Positions 36,313 through 47,111 of a stretch of DNA of 64,000 nt are shown one piece after another (positions within the stretch are counted from its first letter, which is position 1; every line of letters begins with the position of its first letter). The position numbers and the translations under genes were made by a program. The stretch is from Pseudomonas japonica (GTDB lineage: Bacteria; Pseudomonadota; Gammaproteobacteria; Pseudomonadales; Pseudomonadaceae): the NCBI RefSeq assembly GCF_013522925.1, contig NZ_JAAMQU010000002.1, positions 372,001 through 436,000 on the forward strand, in the 5' to 3' direction. A model generated the notes under the pieces. The model was not told the origin of the DNA. It did not search any database and saw only the letters and a program-made list of their open reading frames with translations.

Positions 36313-36947
36313 AAGCTTTCACCCAGCATACCGGCCTTGCCGCGCCCCTGGATCGCGCCAACGTCGATACCGACCAGATCATTCCCAAGCAATTCTTGAA
36401 GTCGATCAAGCGCACGGGGTTCGGCCCCAACCTGTTCGATGAATGGCGCTACCTGGATGTGGGCCAGCCCTACCAGGACAATTCCAAGCGCCCGCTCAAT
36501 ACCGAATTCGTGTTGAACCATCCACGCTACCAGGGCGCCAGTGTATTGCTGGCCCGGGAAAACTTCGGTTGCGGCTCCAGCCGTGAGCACGCGCCTTGGG
36601 CGCTGGACGAATACGGCTTCCGCTGCGTGATTGCCCCCAGCTTCGCGGACATCTTCTTCAACAACAGCTTCAAGAATGGCCTGCTGCCGATCATTCTCGA
36701 TGCCAGCGACGTGGATGAACTGTTCCGTCAGGTGGAGGCCGAGCCCGGTTACCAACTGGCCATCGACCTGGCCGCGCAGACCGTCACTCGTCCCGATGGC
36801 AAGGCGTACAGCTTCGAGATCGACGAATTCCGCAAGCATTGCCTGCTGCATGGCCTGGACGACATCGGCCTGACCCTGCAGGATGCCGACGCTATCCGCG
36901 CCTTCGAAACCCGGCACAAAGCAGCGCAGCCCTGGCTGTTCCGCTGA
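36309..36947 (+). CDS. leuD: 3-isopropylmalate dehydratase small subunit
   Basis: The 212-residue swivel-domain subunit of the LeuCD enzyme. Signatures: [17 protein letters not shown] near the N terminus and [19 protein letters not shown] in the middle. It overlaps leuC by 4 nt. A hairpin after it precedes leuB. Confidence 0.97.
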   Translation: MKAFTQHTGLAAPLDRANVDTDQIIPKQFLKSIKRTGFGPNLFDEWRYLDVGQPYQDNSKRPLNTEFVLNHPRYQGASVLLARENFGCGSSREHAPWALDEYGFRCVIAPSFADIFFNNSFKNGLLPIILDASDVDELFRQVEAEPGYQLAIDLAAQTVTRPDGKAYSFEIDEFRKHCLLHGLDDIGLTLQDADAIRAFETRHKAAQPWLFR

Positions 36948-36970
36948 TCCCCCAGGCGCCACACATTTAC

Positions 36971-36996
36971 CGGCACCCCGTGGGGTGCCGTTTTGC
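36971..36996 (+). terminator. Hairpin between leuD and leuB
   Basis: GGCACCCC (36972-36979) pairs with GGGGTGCC (36982-36989) around a tiny loop, followed by gttttgc. The T-run is short, so this may be a partial terminator that lowers leuB relative to leuCD. Confidence 0.55.
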
Positions 36997-37012
36997 ATAA
37001 GAAGAGGAACGC

Positions 37013-38095
37013 ATGAGCAAGCAGATCCTGATTCTCCCCGGCGACGGCATTGGTCCTGAAATCATGGCCGAGGCGGTCAAGGTGCTCAATGTCGCCAACG
37101 AGCGCTTCAAACTCGACCTGAGCCTGACCGAAGACGTGATCGGTGGCGCCGCCATCGACCGCCACGGTGTACCTCTGGCCGACGAAACCCTGGAGCGCGC
37201 CCGCGCGGCCGATGCCGTGCTGCTGGGTGCCGTGGGCGGCCCGAAGTGGGACAAGATCGAGCGGGACATTCGCCCGGAGCGCGGCCTGCTGAAAATCCGC
37301 GCCCAATTGGGCCTGTTCGCCAACCTGCGCCCGGCCATCCTCTATCCGCAACTGGCCGATGCCTCCTCGCTCAAGCCGGAAATCGTCGCCGGGCTGGATA
37401 TTCTCATCGTGCGTGAGTTGACCGGCGGCATCTACTTCGGCGCCCCTCGCGGCACCCGGGAGCTCGAAAACGGCGAGCGCCAGGCCTACGACACGCTGCC
37501 CTACAGCGAGAGCGAAATCCGCCGTATCGCTCGAGTGGGCTTTGAAATGGCACAGGTGCGCGGCAAAAAACTGTGCTCGGTCGACAAGGCCAACGTCCTT
37601 GCGTCCAGCCAGCTGTGGAGAGAGGTGGTCGAGGACCTTGCGAAGGATTATCCTGAGGTCGAGTTGAGCCACATGTATGTGGACAACGCCGCGATGCAGC
37701 TGGTACGGGCACCCAAGCAGTTCGATGTGATGGTCACCGACAACATGTTCGGCGACATCCTCTCGGACGAAGCGTCCATGCTCACCGGCTCCATCGGCAT
37801 GCTGCCCTCGGCGTCCCTGGATGCCCGCAACAAGGGCATGTACGAGCCCTGCCACGGTTCCGCGCCAGACATCGCGGGCCAGGGCATCGCCAACCCGCTG
37901 GCCACCATCCTCTCGGTGTCCATGATGCTGCGTTACAGCTTCAACGAAACCGAAGCGGCCGCAGCCATCGAAGCGGCAGTCGGCAAGGTGCTCGATCACG
38001 GCGTGCGCACCGGCGACATATGGTCGCAAGGCTGCACGAAGGTCGGTACGCAGGAAATGGGCGACGCAGTAGTCGCGGCCCTGCGAAATCTGTAA
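37013..38095 (+). CDS. leuB: 3-isopropylmalate dehydrogenase
   Basis: LeuB oxidises and decarboxylates 3-isopropylmalate to 2-oxoisocaproate with NAD+. The 360-residue product has [14 protein letters not shown] at the N terminus, the substrate-binding arginines around [10 protein letters not shown], the metal-binding [20 protein letters not shown] and the NAD motif [23 protein letters not shown] at 37013 after AAGAGGAA. It completes leuC-leuD-leuB. Confidence 0.97.
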   Translation: MSKQILILPGDGIGPEIMAEAVKVLNVANERFKLDLSLTEDVIGGAAIDRHGVPLADETLERARAADAVLLGAVGGPKWDKIERDIRPERGLLKIRAQLGLFANLRPAILYPQLADASSLKPEIVAGLDILIVRELTGGIYFGAPRGTRELENGERQAYDTLPYSESEIRRIARVGFEMAQVRGKKLCSVDKANVLASSQLWREVVEDLAKDYPEVELSHMYVDNAAMQLVRAPKQFDVMVTDNMFGDILSDEASMLTGSIGMLPSASLDARNKGMYEPCHGSAPDIAGQGIANPLATILSVSMMLRYSFNETEAAAAIEAAVGKVLDHGVRTGDIWSQGCTKVGTQEMGDAVVAALRNL

Positions 38096-38101
38096 TCTCT
38101 C

Positions 38102-38144
38102 GGGCCCGCCGCTCCGTCTGCAAGGGGCGGCGGCCCACTTTTTT
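38102..38144 (+). terminator. Terminator after leuB
   Basis: A long GC stem, left arm gggcccgccgctcc and right arm ggggcggcggccc with one bulge, is followed by six Ts. It lies 6 bp after the leuB stop and 17 bp before the asd ATG. Confidence 0.8.
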
Positions 38145-38160
38145 CAAGGGTGTAGTTGCG

Positions 38161-39273
38161 ATGAAACGTGTAGGTCTGATCGGTTGGCGCGGTATGGTCG
38201 GTTCCGTGCTCATGCAGCGGATGCTGGAAGAGCAGGACTTCGACCTGATCGAACCGGTATTTTTCACTACCTCCAACGTGGGCGGTGAAGGTCCTGCCGT
38301 GGGCAAGGATGTCGCGCCGCTCAAGGATGCGTACAGCATCGAGGAACTGAAAACCCTGGACGTCATCCTCACCTGCCAGGGTGGCGACTACACCAGCGAA
38401 GTGTTCCCCAAGCTGCGTGAAGCTGGCTGGCAGGGCTACTGGATCGACGCCGCGTCCACCTTGCGCATGCAGGATGACGCCGTGATCGTGCTCGACCCGG
38501 TCAACCGCAAGGTGATCGACCAGCAGCTCGATGCCGGTACCCGCAACTATGTGGGCGGCAATTGCACCGTCAGCCTGATGCTGATGGGCCTGGGCGGCTT
38601 GTTCGAAGCCGGCCTGGTGGAATGGATGAGCGCCATGACCTATCAGGCGGCGTCCGGTGCCGGCGCGCAGAACATGCGCGAGCTCATCCGCCAGATGGGC
38701 GCTACCCACGCCGCAGTTGCCGATGACCTGGCCAACCCGGCCAGCCCCATCCTCGACATCGACCGCAAGGTGGCTGAAGCCATGCGCGGCGAAGCGTTCC
38801 CTACCGAGCAGTTTGGTGTACCCCTGTCCGGCAGCCTGATCCCGTGGATCGACAAGGAGCTGCCAAACGGGCAAAGCCGCGAGGAATGGAAAGGCCAGGC
38901 CGAGACCAACAAGATCCTCGGCCGCTTCAAGAACCCCGTTCCGGTCGACGGTATCTGCGTGCGCATCGGTGCCATGCGCTGCCACAGCCAGGCGCTGACC
39001 ATCAAACTGAACAAGGATGTGCCGATCGCCGACATCGAAGGCATGATCAGCCAGCACAACCCTTGGGTGAAGCTGGTGCCTAACCACCGCGAAGCCAGCA
39101 TGGCCGAGCTCACGCCTACTCAGGTGACCGGTACGCTGAACGTGCCAGTAGGCCGCCTGCGCAAGCTCAACATGGGTTCGCAGTTCCTCGGTGCTTTCAC
39201 CGTGGGTGACCAGTTGCTCTGGGGCGCCGCCGAACCGCTGCGCCGCATGCTGCGTATCCTGCTGGAACGCTGA
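38161..39273 (+). CDS. asd: Aspartate-semialdehyde dehydrogenase
   Basis: Asd reduces aspartyl phosphate to aspartate semialdehyde, feeding lysine, diaminopimelate, methionine and threonine synthesis. The 370-residue product has the NADP loop [14 protein letters not shown], the nucleophile region [16 protein letters not shown] (catalytic Cys), and the late [22 protein letters not shown] at 38161; in-frame sequence upstream overlaps the leuB terminator and is not part of the gene. The Usg-like paralogue follows. Confidence 0.97.
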   Translation: MKRVGLIGWRGMVGSVLMQRMLEEQDFDLIEPVFFTTSNVGGEGPAVGKDVAPLKDAYSIEELKTLDVILTCQGGDYTSEVFPKLREAGWQGYWIDAASTLRMQDDAVIVLDPVNRKVIDQQLDAGTRNYVGGNCTVSLMLMGLGGLFEAGLVEWMSAMTYQAASGAGAQNMRELIRQMGATHAAVADDLANPASPILDIDRKVAEAMRGEAFPTEQFGVPLSGSLIPWIDKELPNGQSREEWKGQAETNKILGRFKNPVPVDGICVRIGAMRCHSQALTIKLNKDVPIADIEGMISQHNPWVKLVPNHREASMAELTPTQVTGTLNVPVGRLRKLNMGSQFLGAFTVGDQLLWGAAEPLRRMLRILLER

Positions 39274-39302
39274 TACGCGCAAGGCCCTTCGCGGCTGGTG
39301 TG

Positions 39303-39326
39303 ATGTTTCCCGTTCCGGAAACACCG
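39303..39326 (+). terminator. Weak hairpin between asd and usg
   Basis: TGTTTCC pairs with GGAAACA around cgttcc, without a clear T-run right after it. It may be a partial terminator or RNA-stability stem. Confidence 0.35.
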
Positions 39327-39366
39327 CGCCAGCCGCGTTTTCGTTTTCTCTGCTGAAGGAAAGGCA

Positions 39367-40368
39367 ATGTCCGTCACTTTCGATGTCGCCGTGGTTGGCG
39401 CTACCGGTACCGTGGGTGAAACCCTGGTACAAATCCTCGAAGAGCGTGAGTTCCCGCTGGGCCAGCTGTACTTGCTGGGCAGTGAGGCTTCGGTGGCCCA
39501 GTCGGTACCGTTCCGTGGGCGCAACGTGCGGGTGAAAGCGCTGGACGGCTTCGACTTCCAGCAGGTGAAGCTGGTGTTCTTTTGCACCGGTGAAGCGGTC
39601 AGCCAGGCCTATGTGAGCAAGGCCCGCGCCGCGGGCTGTACGGTAATCGACCTGGCGGGAGGGCAGGGCACGCCCGTGGTGGTACCAGAAGTAAACCCTG
39701 GCATCGCAGAAGGCCTTGCCATGCCGGCGTTGATCGCCAGCCCGGGTAGCGTGGCGACGGGCCTTGCCCTGGCGCTGGCGCCGCTGATGCCGTTGCTTGA
39801 AATAGAGCAGGTGAACGTTACCGCGTGCCTCTCCATGTCCTCCAAAGGGCGTGATGCCATCCGCGAGTTGGCGCGCCAAACCACCGAACTGCTGAATGCC
39901 CGGCCCTTGGAGCCGCGGGTGTTTGACCGCCAGGTGGCCTTCAATCTGCTGCCCCAGGTGGGCGAGCCCGATGCCGCTGGCCACCTCGCGCTGGAAAAAC
40001 GTGCGCACCGTGAATTGCGCGAACTGCTTGGCCTGCCTTTACTCAAAGCATCCATCAGTTGCATCCAGGCACCGGTATTCTTTGGTGACAGCCTTGCCGT
40101 GAGCGTACGCTCCAGCACGCCTGTCGATCTCGAAGCCGTGTGTGCCGCGCTGGAAACGGCACCTTCCGTAGAGTGGACGGGTGCCGACGATTATCCGACC
40201 GCAGTAGGGGACGCCGTGGGCCAGGACGTGCTCTACGTGGGCCGCGTACGTACCGGGTTGGATGACGCCTGCGAGCTGAACCTCTGGCTGACGCTGGATA
40301 ACGTGCGCAAGGGGGCCGCGCTGAATGCGGTGCAATTGGCGGAATTGTTGATAAAACGCCTTTCCTAA
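39367..40368 (+). CDS. usg: Usg-like aspartate-semialdehyde dehydrogenase paralogue
   Basis: 333 residues with the ASADH NADP-binding start VAVVGATGTVGETLVQ and the dimerisation domain. At the catalytic position the usual P-N-C is P-G-S (IASPGSVATGLALALAPL), so the nucleophilic Cys is missing. It therefore probably lacks dehydrogenase activity. Genes of this type (Usg) lie upstream of fimV or truA in pseudomonads and enterics; no role is established. ATG at 39367. Confidence 0.88.
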   Translation: MSVTFDVAVVGATGTVGETLVQILEEREFPLGQLYLLGSEASVAQSVPFRGRNVRVKALDGFDFQQVKLVFFCTGEAVSQAYVSKARAAGCTVIDLAGGQGTPVVVPEVNPGIAEGLAMPALIASPGSVATGLALALAPLMPLLEIEQVNVTACLSMSSKGRDAIRELARQTTELLNARPLEPRVFDRQVAFNLLPQVGEPDAAGHLALEKRAHRELRELLGLPLLKASISCIQAPVFFGDSLAVSVRSSTPVDLEAVCAALETAPSVEWTGADDYPTAVGDAVGQDVLYVGRVRTGLDDACELNLWLTLDNVRKGAALNAVQLAELLIKRLS

Positions 40369-40443
40369 AAGATACTTGGGAATACTTTACATAAAGTTTC
40401 TTGGTTCACGATGTGAGTCCGGCACGCACAAAAGGATCTGGCC

Positions 40444-43053
40444 ATGGTTCAAGTTCGCAAACTGGTCTTGGCGATAGCCGCTGCCACCGCGCTGTCATCG
40501 GGTATGGCGCAAGCCCTGGAACTGGGCGAGCTCACGTTGAAATCGGCGGCCAATCAGCCGCTTGTCGCGGAAATCGAGCTGCGTGATGTCGCTCAGCTCA
40601 CCGCTCCGGAAATCGTGCCGGGCCTTGCCTCCTCCGAAGAATTCGCGCGCGCCGGGCTGGACCGCCAGGCCTTCCTGAACCAGTTGAGCTTTACCCCGGT
40701 GATCAACCCGGGCGGGCGCAGCGTGATTCAGGTCACGTCCCCCGCGCCCTTGCCCGAGCCTCTGCTCAAATTCCTGGTGCAAGTGATTTACCCCAGCGGC
40801 CGCCTGATGCGCGACTACAGCGTGCTGGTCGACCCGTCCCGCTTCTCCCCGCAAGCCGCAGAGGCCGCCGCGCCGCCTGCCACGCCGGCGGTTACCGCGC
40901 CCGCTTCGGCGAACGCCCGGGAATACACCACCACCAATCGCGACACGCTGTGGGAAATTGCCGCGCGCTTCCGTGAGCAGGCCTCGGTACAGCAGACCAT
41001 GCTTGCGATTCAGGCGATGAACCCGGACGCGTTCCAGGACGCCAACATCAACCGCCTGCGCGCGGGGCAGGTGCTGCGCCTGCCGGATAACAGCGACGCT
41101 ACTGCCCTGCCGCAGCCAAAGGCCATCGCCGAAGTGGCGCGGCAGAACGCTGCCTGGCGCGAGGGGCGGCGGTTGGGCCCTCGTGCGCAGCAACTCGATG
41201 CCACGCGCGGCAACGGGCGCGGCAATGCCCCGGCGCCGGCGCAGGGCGACAACCTCAAGCTGGTGTCCGGGGAAGCGGCCAACGAGCGCGCCCGTGGCCT
41301 GGCCGGTGACAACAAGGTGCTGTCAGACAAACTGGCGGTGACCCAGGAAAGCCTGGACAGCGCGCAACGGGAAAACAGCGAGCTGCAGAGCCGCATGGCA
41401 GACCTGCAAAGCCAGTTGGAAAAGGCTCAGCGCCTGCTGCAACTCAAGAGCGATCAATTGGCGCGCCTGGAGGCTGCAGCCTCGGGCACCCCGGCTTCCA
41501 ACGCCGCCGAGCCTGCGGCTGTGCCGGAAGGTACCGCCCCGGCCGACGGCCAGCCGGCTATCAATGCCCAGCTCGCGCCGCCGCCCGAAAGCCAGGAGGC
41601 TCCCGCAGAAGGCGCTGCCACGCCAGCACCTGCGCCGGCGGCAAACGATCCTGCGGCAGTGCCGCCTGTGGTCGCCGAGCCCGTGGCCGAGGAGGCCCCG
41701 AGCAACCCTTGGGTACTCGGTTCCGCTGCCGGGCTAGCTATCGCCGCGGTACTGCTGGCCGCCTGGCTGCTGGCGCGCCGGCGCAAGGCCCAGCAGGAAT
41801 CCGAACGCCACGCGCGCATGGCGCGTGAATTGTCCGAGGCCCAGGAGTTTCGTTCCGAGGACTTCGACCTCCCGTCCACCAGCTTCGAAGGGCTAGGTAC
41901 CCCCGCGCCGAGTGTCCGCCTTACGCCGGCGATGGTTGCTGCGTCCGCCGCTGCCGCCCAGGCCGCGGAGGCGCCGGTGTACCAACGGCCGAGCACGCCC
42001 CCACCGAAAAATGAACTGCCCACGGTTGCCTCGCTGGTGGTAGCGCCCGCTGCAGACGATGCGCTTACCCAGGCTGACGATCAGATCACGCAAGGCCGCT
42101 ACACCCGGGCCAGCGACATCCTGGAAGCCGCCATCGAGGCAGAGCCTGATCGCAGTGACCTGCGCCTCAAACTCATGGAAGTGTTCGCTCATCAAGGCGA
42201 CCGTGACGGGTTTGTGGCCCAGGAGCGGCGACTGATGGCAACCGGCGCCAACCACGCGCGGGTCAATGAACTCAAAGCGCGCTTCCCGGCGATGGCCGGA
42301 GTCGCCGCTGGCTTGAGCGCCGCGGCAGTGGCGGCGGAACTGGACGCTCAATATGTGAAGGACCTGCTGCAGGACGAGCCAAACGCGCCTGAGCCCATCG
42401 GCGATGTGTTCGACACGGATTTTGACCTGAGCCTGGATGGCATTGAAACGGCCCCTGAGGAGCCGGCCCCGGCAGTAGAGCAGGCGCCGGCGCGCGCTGT
42501 TCCACGGGACGAACTGGATTTCGAGTCGCTGCTGCGTGAACGTACCGCCTTGCAGGCCTCCGAGGCACCGCCTGCCGAGCCGGATGTAGCGCCCGATGAG
42601 CCTGCGCCTTCGCCCGTGGACGAACTGCACGAGGTTGATCCGCTGGACATTGACCCCATCCCTGACGAAGCGCCGGACGATGCCGCAGTGCTGTCGGACC
42701 ATGAACGGCTGGAGGATTTCGACCTGTCGCTGTCCGACGACGAGAAAGAGGATCAGGACCGTTTCGCTGCCGACGTGAACGATGTCAATTCCCAGCTCGA
42801 CCAGCTGTCACGCAGCCTCAGCGAGGCCTCGGCCGGCAATAGCCTGCACAGTGCCCAGGGCGCCGATGAAGGGCTGGACGAGTTTGATTTCCTGGCCGAT
42901 TCGGATGAAGTGACCACTAAACTGGACCTTGCCCGTGCCTATATCGAAATGTCGGACGCCGAAGGTGCCCGGGATATTCTCGATGAGGTGCTCAAGGAAG
43001 GTAACGTGGCGCAACAGAAGGAAGCTCGCAAGATGCTCGCCGCCTTGAGTTGA
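40444..43053 (+). CDS. fimV: FimV, inner-membrane peptidoglycan-binding polarity protein
   Basis: FimV organises type IV pilus assembly and polar signalling in Pseudomonas. The 869-residue product has signal peptide MVQVRKLVLAIAAATALSSG, the FimV N-terminal domain (LGELTLKSAANQPLVAEIEL), a LysM domain around 158-215 (YTTTNRDTLWEIAARFREQA), a coiled coil near 290-345, one membrane segment at about 423-443 (VLGSAAGLAIAAVLLAAWLL), an acidic cytoplasmic region and the C-terminal TPR-like domain (LDLARAYIEMSDAEGARDIL). AAAAGGA precedes the ATG. Alternating Pro/Ala repeats are normal for the family. Confidence 0.95.
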   Translation: MVQVRKLVLAIAAATALSSGMAQALELGELTLKSAANQPLVAEIELRDVAQLTAPEIVPGLASSEEFARAGLDRQAFLNQLSFTPVINPGGRSVIQVTSPAPLPEPLLKFLVQVIYPSGRLMRDYSVLVDPSRFSPQAAEAAAPPATPAVTAPASANAREYTTTNRDTLWEIAARFREQASVQQTMLAIQAMNPDAFQDANINRLRAGQVLRLPDNSDATALPQPKAIAEVARQNAAWREGRRLGPRAQQLDATRGNGRGNAPAPAQGDNLKLVSGEAANERARGLAGDNKVLSDKLAVTQESLDSAQRENSELQSRMADLQSQLEKAQRLLQLKSDQLARLEAAASGTPASNAAEPAAVPEGTAPADGQPAINAQLAPPPESQEAPAEGAATPAPAPAANDPAAVPPVVAEPVAEEAPSNPWVLGSAAGLAIAAVLLAAWLLARRRKAQQESERHARMARELSEAQEFRSEDFDLPSTSFEGLGTPAPSVRLTPAMVAASAAAAQAAEAPVYQRPSTPPPKNELPTVASLVVAPAADDALTQADDQITQGRYTRASDILEAAIEAEPDRSDLRLKLMEVFAHQGDRDGFVAQERRLMATGANHARVNELKARFPAMAGVAAGLSAAAVAAELDAQYVKDLLQDEPNAPEPIGDVFDTDFDLSLDGIETAPEEPAPAVEQAPARAVPRDELDFESLLRERTALQASEAPPAEPDVAPDEPAPSPVDELHEVDPLDIDPIPDEAPDDAAVLSDHERLEDFDLSLSDDEKEDQDRFAADVNDVNSQLDQLSRSLSEASAGNSLHSAQGADEGLDEFDFLADSDEVTTKLDLARAYIEMSDAEGARDILDEVLKEGNVAQQKEARKMLAALS

Positions 43054-43126
43054 GCGCGGTAGTTTATCTCCCGACGGCAGCCGCGCAGGCTGCCGTTGTC
43101 GTTTTTCTGGATATGGGTTTCAAGCA

Positions 43127-43981
43127 GTGACTATCTACCAAAGCGCGGCGGACGAAGTTGCCGCCGACGGTTACACCCGCATTGCATTGGGTGTGGAATA
43201 CAAAGGCTCACGCTATAACGGCTGGCAACGCCAGGCCGACGGCGTGCGCAGCGTGCAGGAAACCCTCGAGCGGGCGCTTTCCAAGGTGGCGGCGTGCCCG
43301 GTGTCGGTCATGTGTGCCGGGCGCACGGATGCTGGGGTGCATGCCTGCGGGCAGGTCGTGCACTTCGATACGCAGGCCGTTCGACCCGAGCGCGCCTGGG
43401 TAATGGGCACCAACGCCGAATTGCCCAGCGACATCAGCGTGACCTGGGCGCGGCCGATGCCACGCGACTTCCATGCCCGCTTCAAAGCGATGTCCCGGCG
43501 TTACCGCTACGTCATCTACAACGACCTTATTCGCCCGGCGCACCTGGCCGATGAGGTGACCTGGAACCATCGTCCGCTGGACGTCGAGCGTATGGCGGAA
43601 GCGGCGCAGCCGTTGCTTGGCACCCATGACTTCAGCGCGTTCCGCGCCAGCCAGTGCCAGGCCAAGTCCCCGATCAAGCAGATGCATCACCTGCGTATCA
43701 GCCGTCACGGCCAGATGATCGTCATTGACGTTCGTGCCAATGCGTTTTTGCATCACATGGTGCGAAACCTTGCCGGGGTGCTGATGGCGATCGGCTCTGG
43801 TCAGAAGCCCGTCACCTGGGCAGAAGAAGTGCTGCAGGGGCGGGAGCGCCGCCAGGGCGGCGTCACGGCGCATCCCTATGGGCTTTACCTGGTGCACGTG
43901 GAATATCCGGATAGCTATGAAATACCGTCGAGATATCTCGGGCCACATTTCCTTACAGGCTTCTGCGGCCTGGAAGGCTGA
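43127..43981 (+). CDS. truA: tRNA pseudouridine(38-40) synthase
   Basis: TruA makes pseudouridine at positions 38-40 of many tRNAs. The 284-residue product has the catalytic Asp in CAGRTDAGVHACGQVVHF, the RYVIYN strand and the closing RYLGPHFLTGF. It begins at a GTG (43127), with the family start IALGVEYKGSRYNGWQRQ a few residues later; an earlier ATG is not seen in frame. It lies between fimV and trpF as in most pseudomonads. Confidence 0.95.
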   Translation: MTIYQSAADEVAADGYTRIALGVEYKGSRYNGWQRQADGVRSVQETLERALSKVAACPVSVMCAGRTDAGVHACGQVVHFDTQAVRPERAWVMGTNAELPSDISVTWARPMPRDFHARFKAMSRRYRYVIYNDLIRPAHLADEVTWNHRPLDVERMAEAAQPLLGTHDFSAFRASQCQAKSPIKQMHHLRISRHGQMIVIDVRANAFLHHMVRNLAGVLMAIGSGQKPVTWAEEVLQGRERRQGGVTAHPYGLYLVHVEYPDSYEIPSRYLGPHFLTGFCGLEG

Positions 43982-44041
43982 CGCCCCAAGGTGCTTTTGC
44001 TAACATGCCAGGCTTTCCGCAAGCGCTGAGGTAGTAGCCCG

Positions 44042-44665
44042 ATGGCCGCCGTTCGCAGCAAGATCTGTGGTATTACCCGCGTCGAAGACGCTCTGGTGGC
44101 GGCGCATGCCGGTGCCGACGCCATCGGCCTGGTGTTCTACCCTCGTAGCCCCCGGGCGGTTACCGTCCTCCAGGCGCGCGAAATTATCAACGCCTTGCCC
44201 CCTTTCGTTACCACGGTGGGGCTCTTCGTCAATGCCAGCGCCTGTGAAATCAACGAAACACTGGATGCCGTCGCCCTCGACCTGCTGCAGTTTCATGGGG
44301 ACGAAACGCCCGAGGAATGCGGTCGTTACGGGCACCCGTATATCAAGGCGCTGAGGGTTCGGCCCGAAGATGATATCGCCGAGGCGTGCAGGCGCTACAA
44401 GGGCGCCAGCGGCCTGTTGCTCGATGCGTTCGTGGAAGGTGTACCCGGCGGCACCGGTTTGGCGTTCGATTGGGGGCTGGTTCCGGCGGAGCTGGACAAA
44501 CCCATCATCCTGGCCGGGGGGCTCACCCCCGAAAACGTCAGCGAGGCCATCGAGCAGGTGCGGCCGTACGGGGTGGACGTAAGCGGCGGGGTAGAGCGCA
44601 GCAAGGGCATAAAGGACGCCCGTCGCGTGGAGGCATTCGTCAAGGCTGTGCGCTCCTGGCGTTGA
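44042..44665 (+). CDS. trpF: Phosphoribosylanthranilate isomerase
   Basis: TrpF isomerises phosphoribosylanthranilate to CdRP in tryptophan synthesis. The 207-residue TIM barrel has the catalytic Cys in [20 protein letters not shown], the catalytic Asp in LLLDAFVEG, and phosphate-binding [15 protein letters not shown] and DVSGGVE. ATG at 44042. A GC-rich hairpin at 44690-44713 follows. Confidence 0.96.
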   Translation: MAAVRSKICGITRVEDALVAAHAGADAIGLVFYPRSPRAVTVLQAREIINALPPFVTTVGLFVNASACEINETLDAVALDLLQFHGDETPEECGRYGHPYIKALRVRPEDDIAEACRRYKGASGLLLDAFVEGVPGGTGLAFDWGLVPAELDKPIILAGGLTPENVSEAIEQVRPYGVDVSGGVERSKGIKDARRVEAFVKAVRSWR

Positions 44666-44689
44666 CTTGCCCGGGCGGTATGGCAATGT

Positions 44690-44720
44690 GACGGCGGCGA
44701 CCTTGCCGCCGTCGTACGTT
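44690..44720 (+). terminator. Hairpin between trpF and accD
   Basis: GACGGCGGC (44690-44698) pairs with GCCGCCGTC (44705-44713), followed by gtacgtttc. A weak T-run makes this an attenuator-like or partial terminator. The rest of the 215-bp gap up to accD shows no gene. Confidence 0.45.
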
Positions 44721-44880
44721 TCTAGCGTGCCTTGCAGGCCCCACAAGGTGGCCCGGTACGCCTATAGCTATTTTCGAGAGGGTGAAGCGTCACGCGCTCC
44801 CCTGGTGTTGAATGACCGTGGCGGCACTGGCCCCCAGGTCCGGCCCGCACAGGGTTTGCCCAGTTACTGGAGAAACAAGC

Positions 44881-45807
44881 ATGAGCAACTGGTTGGTAGA
44901 CAAACTGATCCCTTCGATCATGCGTTCCGAAGTGAAGAAGAGTTCGGTTCCCGAGGGCCTGTGGCACAAGTGCCCGAACTGCGAGGCGGTGCTTTACCGT
45001 CCCGAGCTCGAGAAAACCCTCGACGTTTGCCCCAAGTGCAACCATCACATGCGCATTGGCGCTCGCGCCCGCCTGGATATCTTCCTTGATGCCGAGGGCC
45101 GCGAGGAACTGGGTGCCGAGCTTGAGCCGGTTGACCGCTTGAAGTTCAAGGACGGCAAGAAGTACAAGGATCGCCTCACCGCTGCGCAAAAGCAGACCGG
45201 TGAAAAGGATGCGCTGATTTCCATGAGCGGCACCCTGATGGGCATGCCGATCGTGACCAGTGCCTTCGAATTCAGCTTCATGGGCGGTTCCATGGGCGCC
45301 ATCGTGGGTGAGCGTTTCGTTCGCGCGGCCAATTACGCGCTGGAAAACCGCTGCCCCATGGTGTGCTTCGCGGCGTCCGGTGGTGCCCGCATGCAGGAGG
45401 CACTGATCTCCCTGATGCAGATGGCCAAAACCTCCGCTGTGCTGGCGCGGCTGCGCGAAGAAGGCATTCCGTTCATCTCGGTACTGACCGACCCGGTGTA
45501 CGGCGGCGTTTCCGCCAGCCTGGCCATGCTGGGTGACGTGATCGTCGGCGAGCCCAAGGCGCTGATCGGCTTTGCCGGCCCGCGAGTGATCGAGCAGACC
45601 GTGCGCGAAAAACTGCCGGAAGGTTTCCAGCGCAGCGAGTTCTTGCTGGAACACGGCGCCATTGACCTGATCGTTCACCGTCAGGAGCTGCGCCCGCGCC
45701 TTGCGCGCTTGCTGGCCCAGATGATGAACGTGCCTACCCCTGGGCAGGCGGTGATCTCCGCTCAGCCCGCCGAGCCGGCTGCCGCGACCACGCCTGCAGC
45801 GGTATGA
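44881..45807 (+). CDS. accD: Acetyl-CoA carboxylase carboxyltransferase subunit beta
   Basis: AccD with AccA transfers the carboxyl group from biotin to acetyl-CoA, giving malonyl-CoA for fatty-acid synthesis. The 308-residue product has the N-terminal zinc ribbon C-x2-C-x15-C-x2-C ([12 protein letters not shown] and DVCPKCNHH) and the carboxyltransferase motif [23 protein letters not shown] at 44881 after GGAGAAACAAGC. It overlaps folC by 4 nt (ATGA). Confidence 0.97.
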   Translation: MSNWLVDKLIPSIMRSEVKKSSVPEGLWHKCPNCEAVLYRPELEKTLDVCPKCNHHMRIGARARLDIFLDAEGREELGAELEPVDRLKFKDGKKYKDRLTAAQKQTGEKDALISMSGTLMGMPIVTSAFEFSFMGGSMGAIVGERFVRAANYALENRCPMVCFAASGGARMQEALISLMQMAKTSAVLARLREEGIPFISVLTDPVYGGVSASLAMLGDVIVGEPKALIGFAGPRVIEQTVREKLPEGFQRSEFLLEHGAIDLIVHRQELRPRLARLLAQMMNVPTPGQAVISAQPAEPAAATTPAAV

Positions 45808-47111
45808 AACCTCGCACCCTGGGCGCCTGGCTGGCCTACCTTGAACAGCTGCACCCCGTGGCCATCGACATGGGGCTGGAGCGGTCACGAGAGGTATTCC
45901 AGCGGTTGAATCTGGGGCCGCTGGCGCCCCGGGTCATCACAGTGACGGGGACCAACGGCAAGGGTTCCACCTGCGCCTTCCTCGCCAGCCTGCTGGCAGG
46001 GCAGGGCCTTCGTGTGGGGGTGTACAGCTCGCCCCACTTGCTGCGGTACAACGAGCGCGTTCGCCTGAACGGTACCGAGGCCTCGGATGCGCAGCTCTGC
46101 GCTGCGTTCGAGGCCGTGGAAGCAGCACGCGGTGACGTGTCGCTCACCTATTTCGAAATGGGTACCCTGGCGGCCTTCTGGCTGTTTGCCTCCGCGGGCC
46201 TCGATGCCGTGGTACTGGAAGTGGGGCTGGGTGGCCGTCTCGATACCGTCAACCTCGTGGACGCCGACCTTGCTGTGGTCACCAGCATCGGCATCGACCA
46301 CGCCGACTATCTGGGCAATACCCGGGAATCGGTAGCGTTCGAGAAGGCCGGAATTCTTCGCTCCGGTCGGCCCGCGCTATGCGGCGACCTCGATCCGCCC
46401 GCGCCTCTGCTCGAAAAGGCTCGCAGCCTGGGTTGCCCCCTGCTGCTGCGCGGCCATGAGTTCGACCTGCAAATACAGGCGCAAGGTTGGAACTGGCAAG
46501 GGCAGGGCGCCGAAGGTCAGGCGCTGCGCCTGGTGAACCTGCCACGGCTGGACCTGCCCATGGAAAACGCGGCGCTCGCCTTGCAGGCCTTCGCGCTCCT
46601 GGGCCTGCCCTGGGAAGCGGACAGTATTGCCGAGGCGCTGCGAACCACCCATGTTACCGGCCGCCTGGATCGGCGGGACGTTGCATGGAAAGGCAAGCAG
46701 GTGCGCGTGCTGCTGGACGTGGGGCATAACCCCCATGCTGCGCAATACCTGCAGGGGCGACTGCCACCGATTGCCGCGCCTGCCATTCGCCGTGCGGTGT
46801 TCGGGCTGCTGGCTGACAAGGACCTTGCAGGCGTGATCAAGCCGCTGTTGGGTAGTGTGTCTGACTGGGCCGTATGCCCCTTGCCATCGCCTCGTAGCCG
46901 CTCTGCCGAGTCATTGGAGGCAGCCTTGTCGAACCTTGGGGCCGTAGCAACGTCACATGGCAGTGTCGAGGCGGCCCTTGAGCATCAATGTGATCTGGCT
47001 GGCCCCGGCGACGAGATACTCGTGTTCGGATCTTTCTTTTGTGTAGCCGATGCCTTGCCATGGATCGAGCGGCACGGCCTGGAGGTAGCCGCGGATGGCT
47101 CTGCTGGATAA
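45804..47111 (+). CDS. folC: Dihydrofolate synthase/folylpolyglutamate synthase
   Basis: FolC adds glutamate to dihydropteroate and to folates. The 435-residue Mur-ligase-fold protein has the ATP loop [20 protein letters not shown], then [14 protein letters not shown] and the metal/substrate region [15 protein letters not shown]. Its ATG overlaps the accD stop, and its 3' end overlaps dedD by 17 nt, so accD-folC-dedD are translationally linked. Confidence 0.95.
   Translation: MKPRTLGAWLAYLEQLHPVAIDMGLERSREVFQRLNLGPLAPRVITVTGTNGKGSTCAFLASLLAGQGLRVGVYSSPHLLRYNERVRLNGTEASDAQLCAAFEAVEAARGDVSLTYFEMGTLAAFWLFASAGLDAVVLEVGLGGRLDTVNLVDADLAVVTSIGIDHADYLGNTRESVAFEKAGILRSGRPALCGDLDPPAPLLEKARSLGCPLLLRGHEFDLQIQAQGWNWQGQGAEGQALRLVNLPRLDLPMENAALALQAFALLGLPWEADSIAEALRTTHVTGRLDRRDVAWKGKQVRVLLDVGHNPHAAQYLQGRLPPIAAPAIRRAVFGLLADKDLAGVIKPLLGSVSDWAVCPLPSPRSRSAESLEAALSNLGAVATSHGSVEAALEHQCDLAGPGDEILVFGSFFCVADALPWIERHGLEVAADGSAG

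Noticed and set aside
38020..38160. A 47-codon N-terminal extension of asd
   Set aside because: It runs through the end of leuB and its terminator; the ATG at 38161 is the family start.
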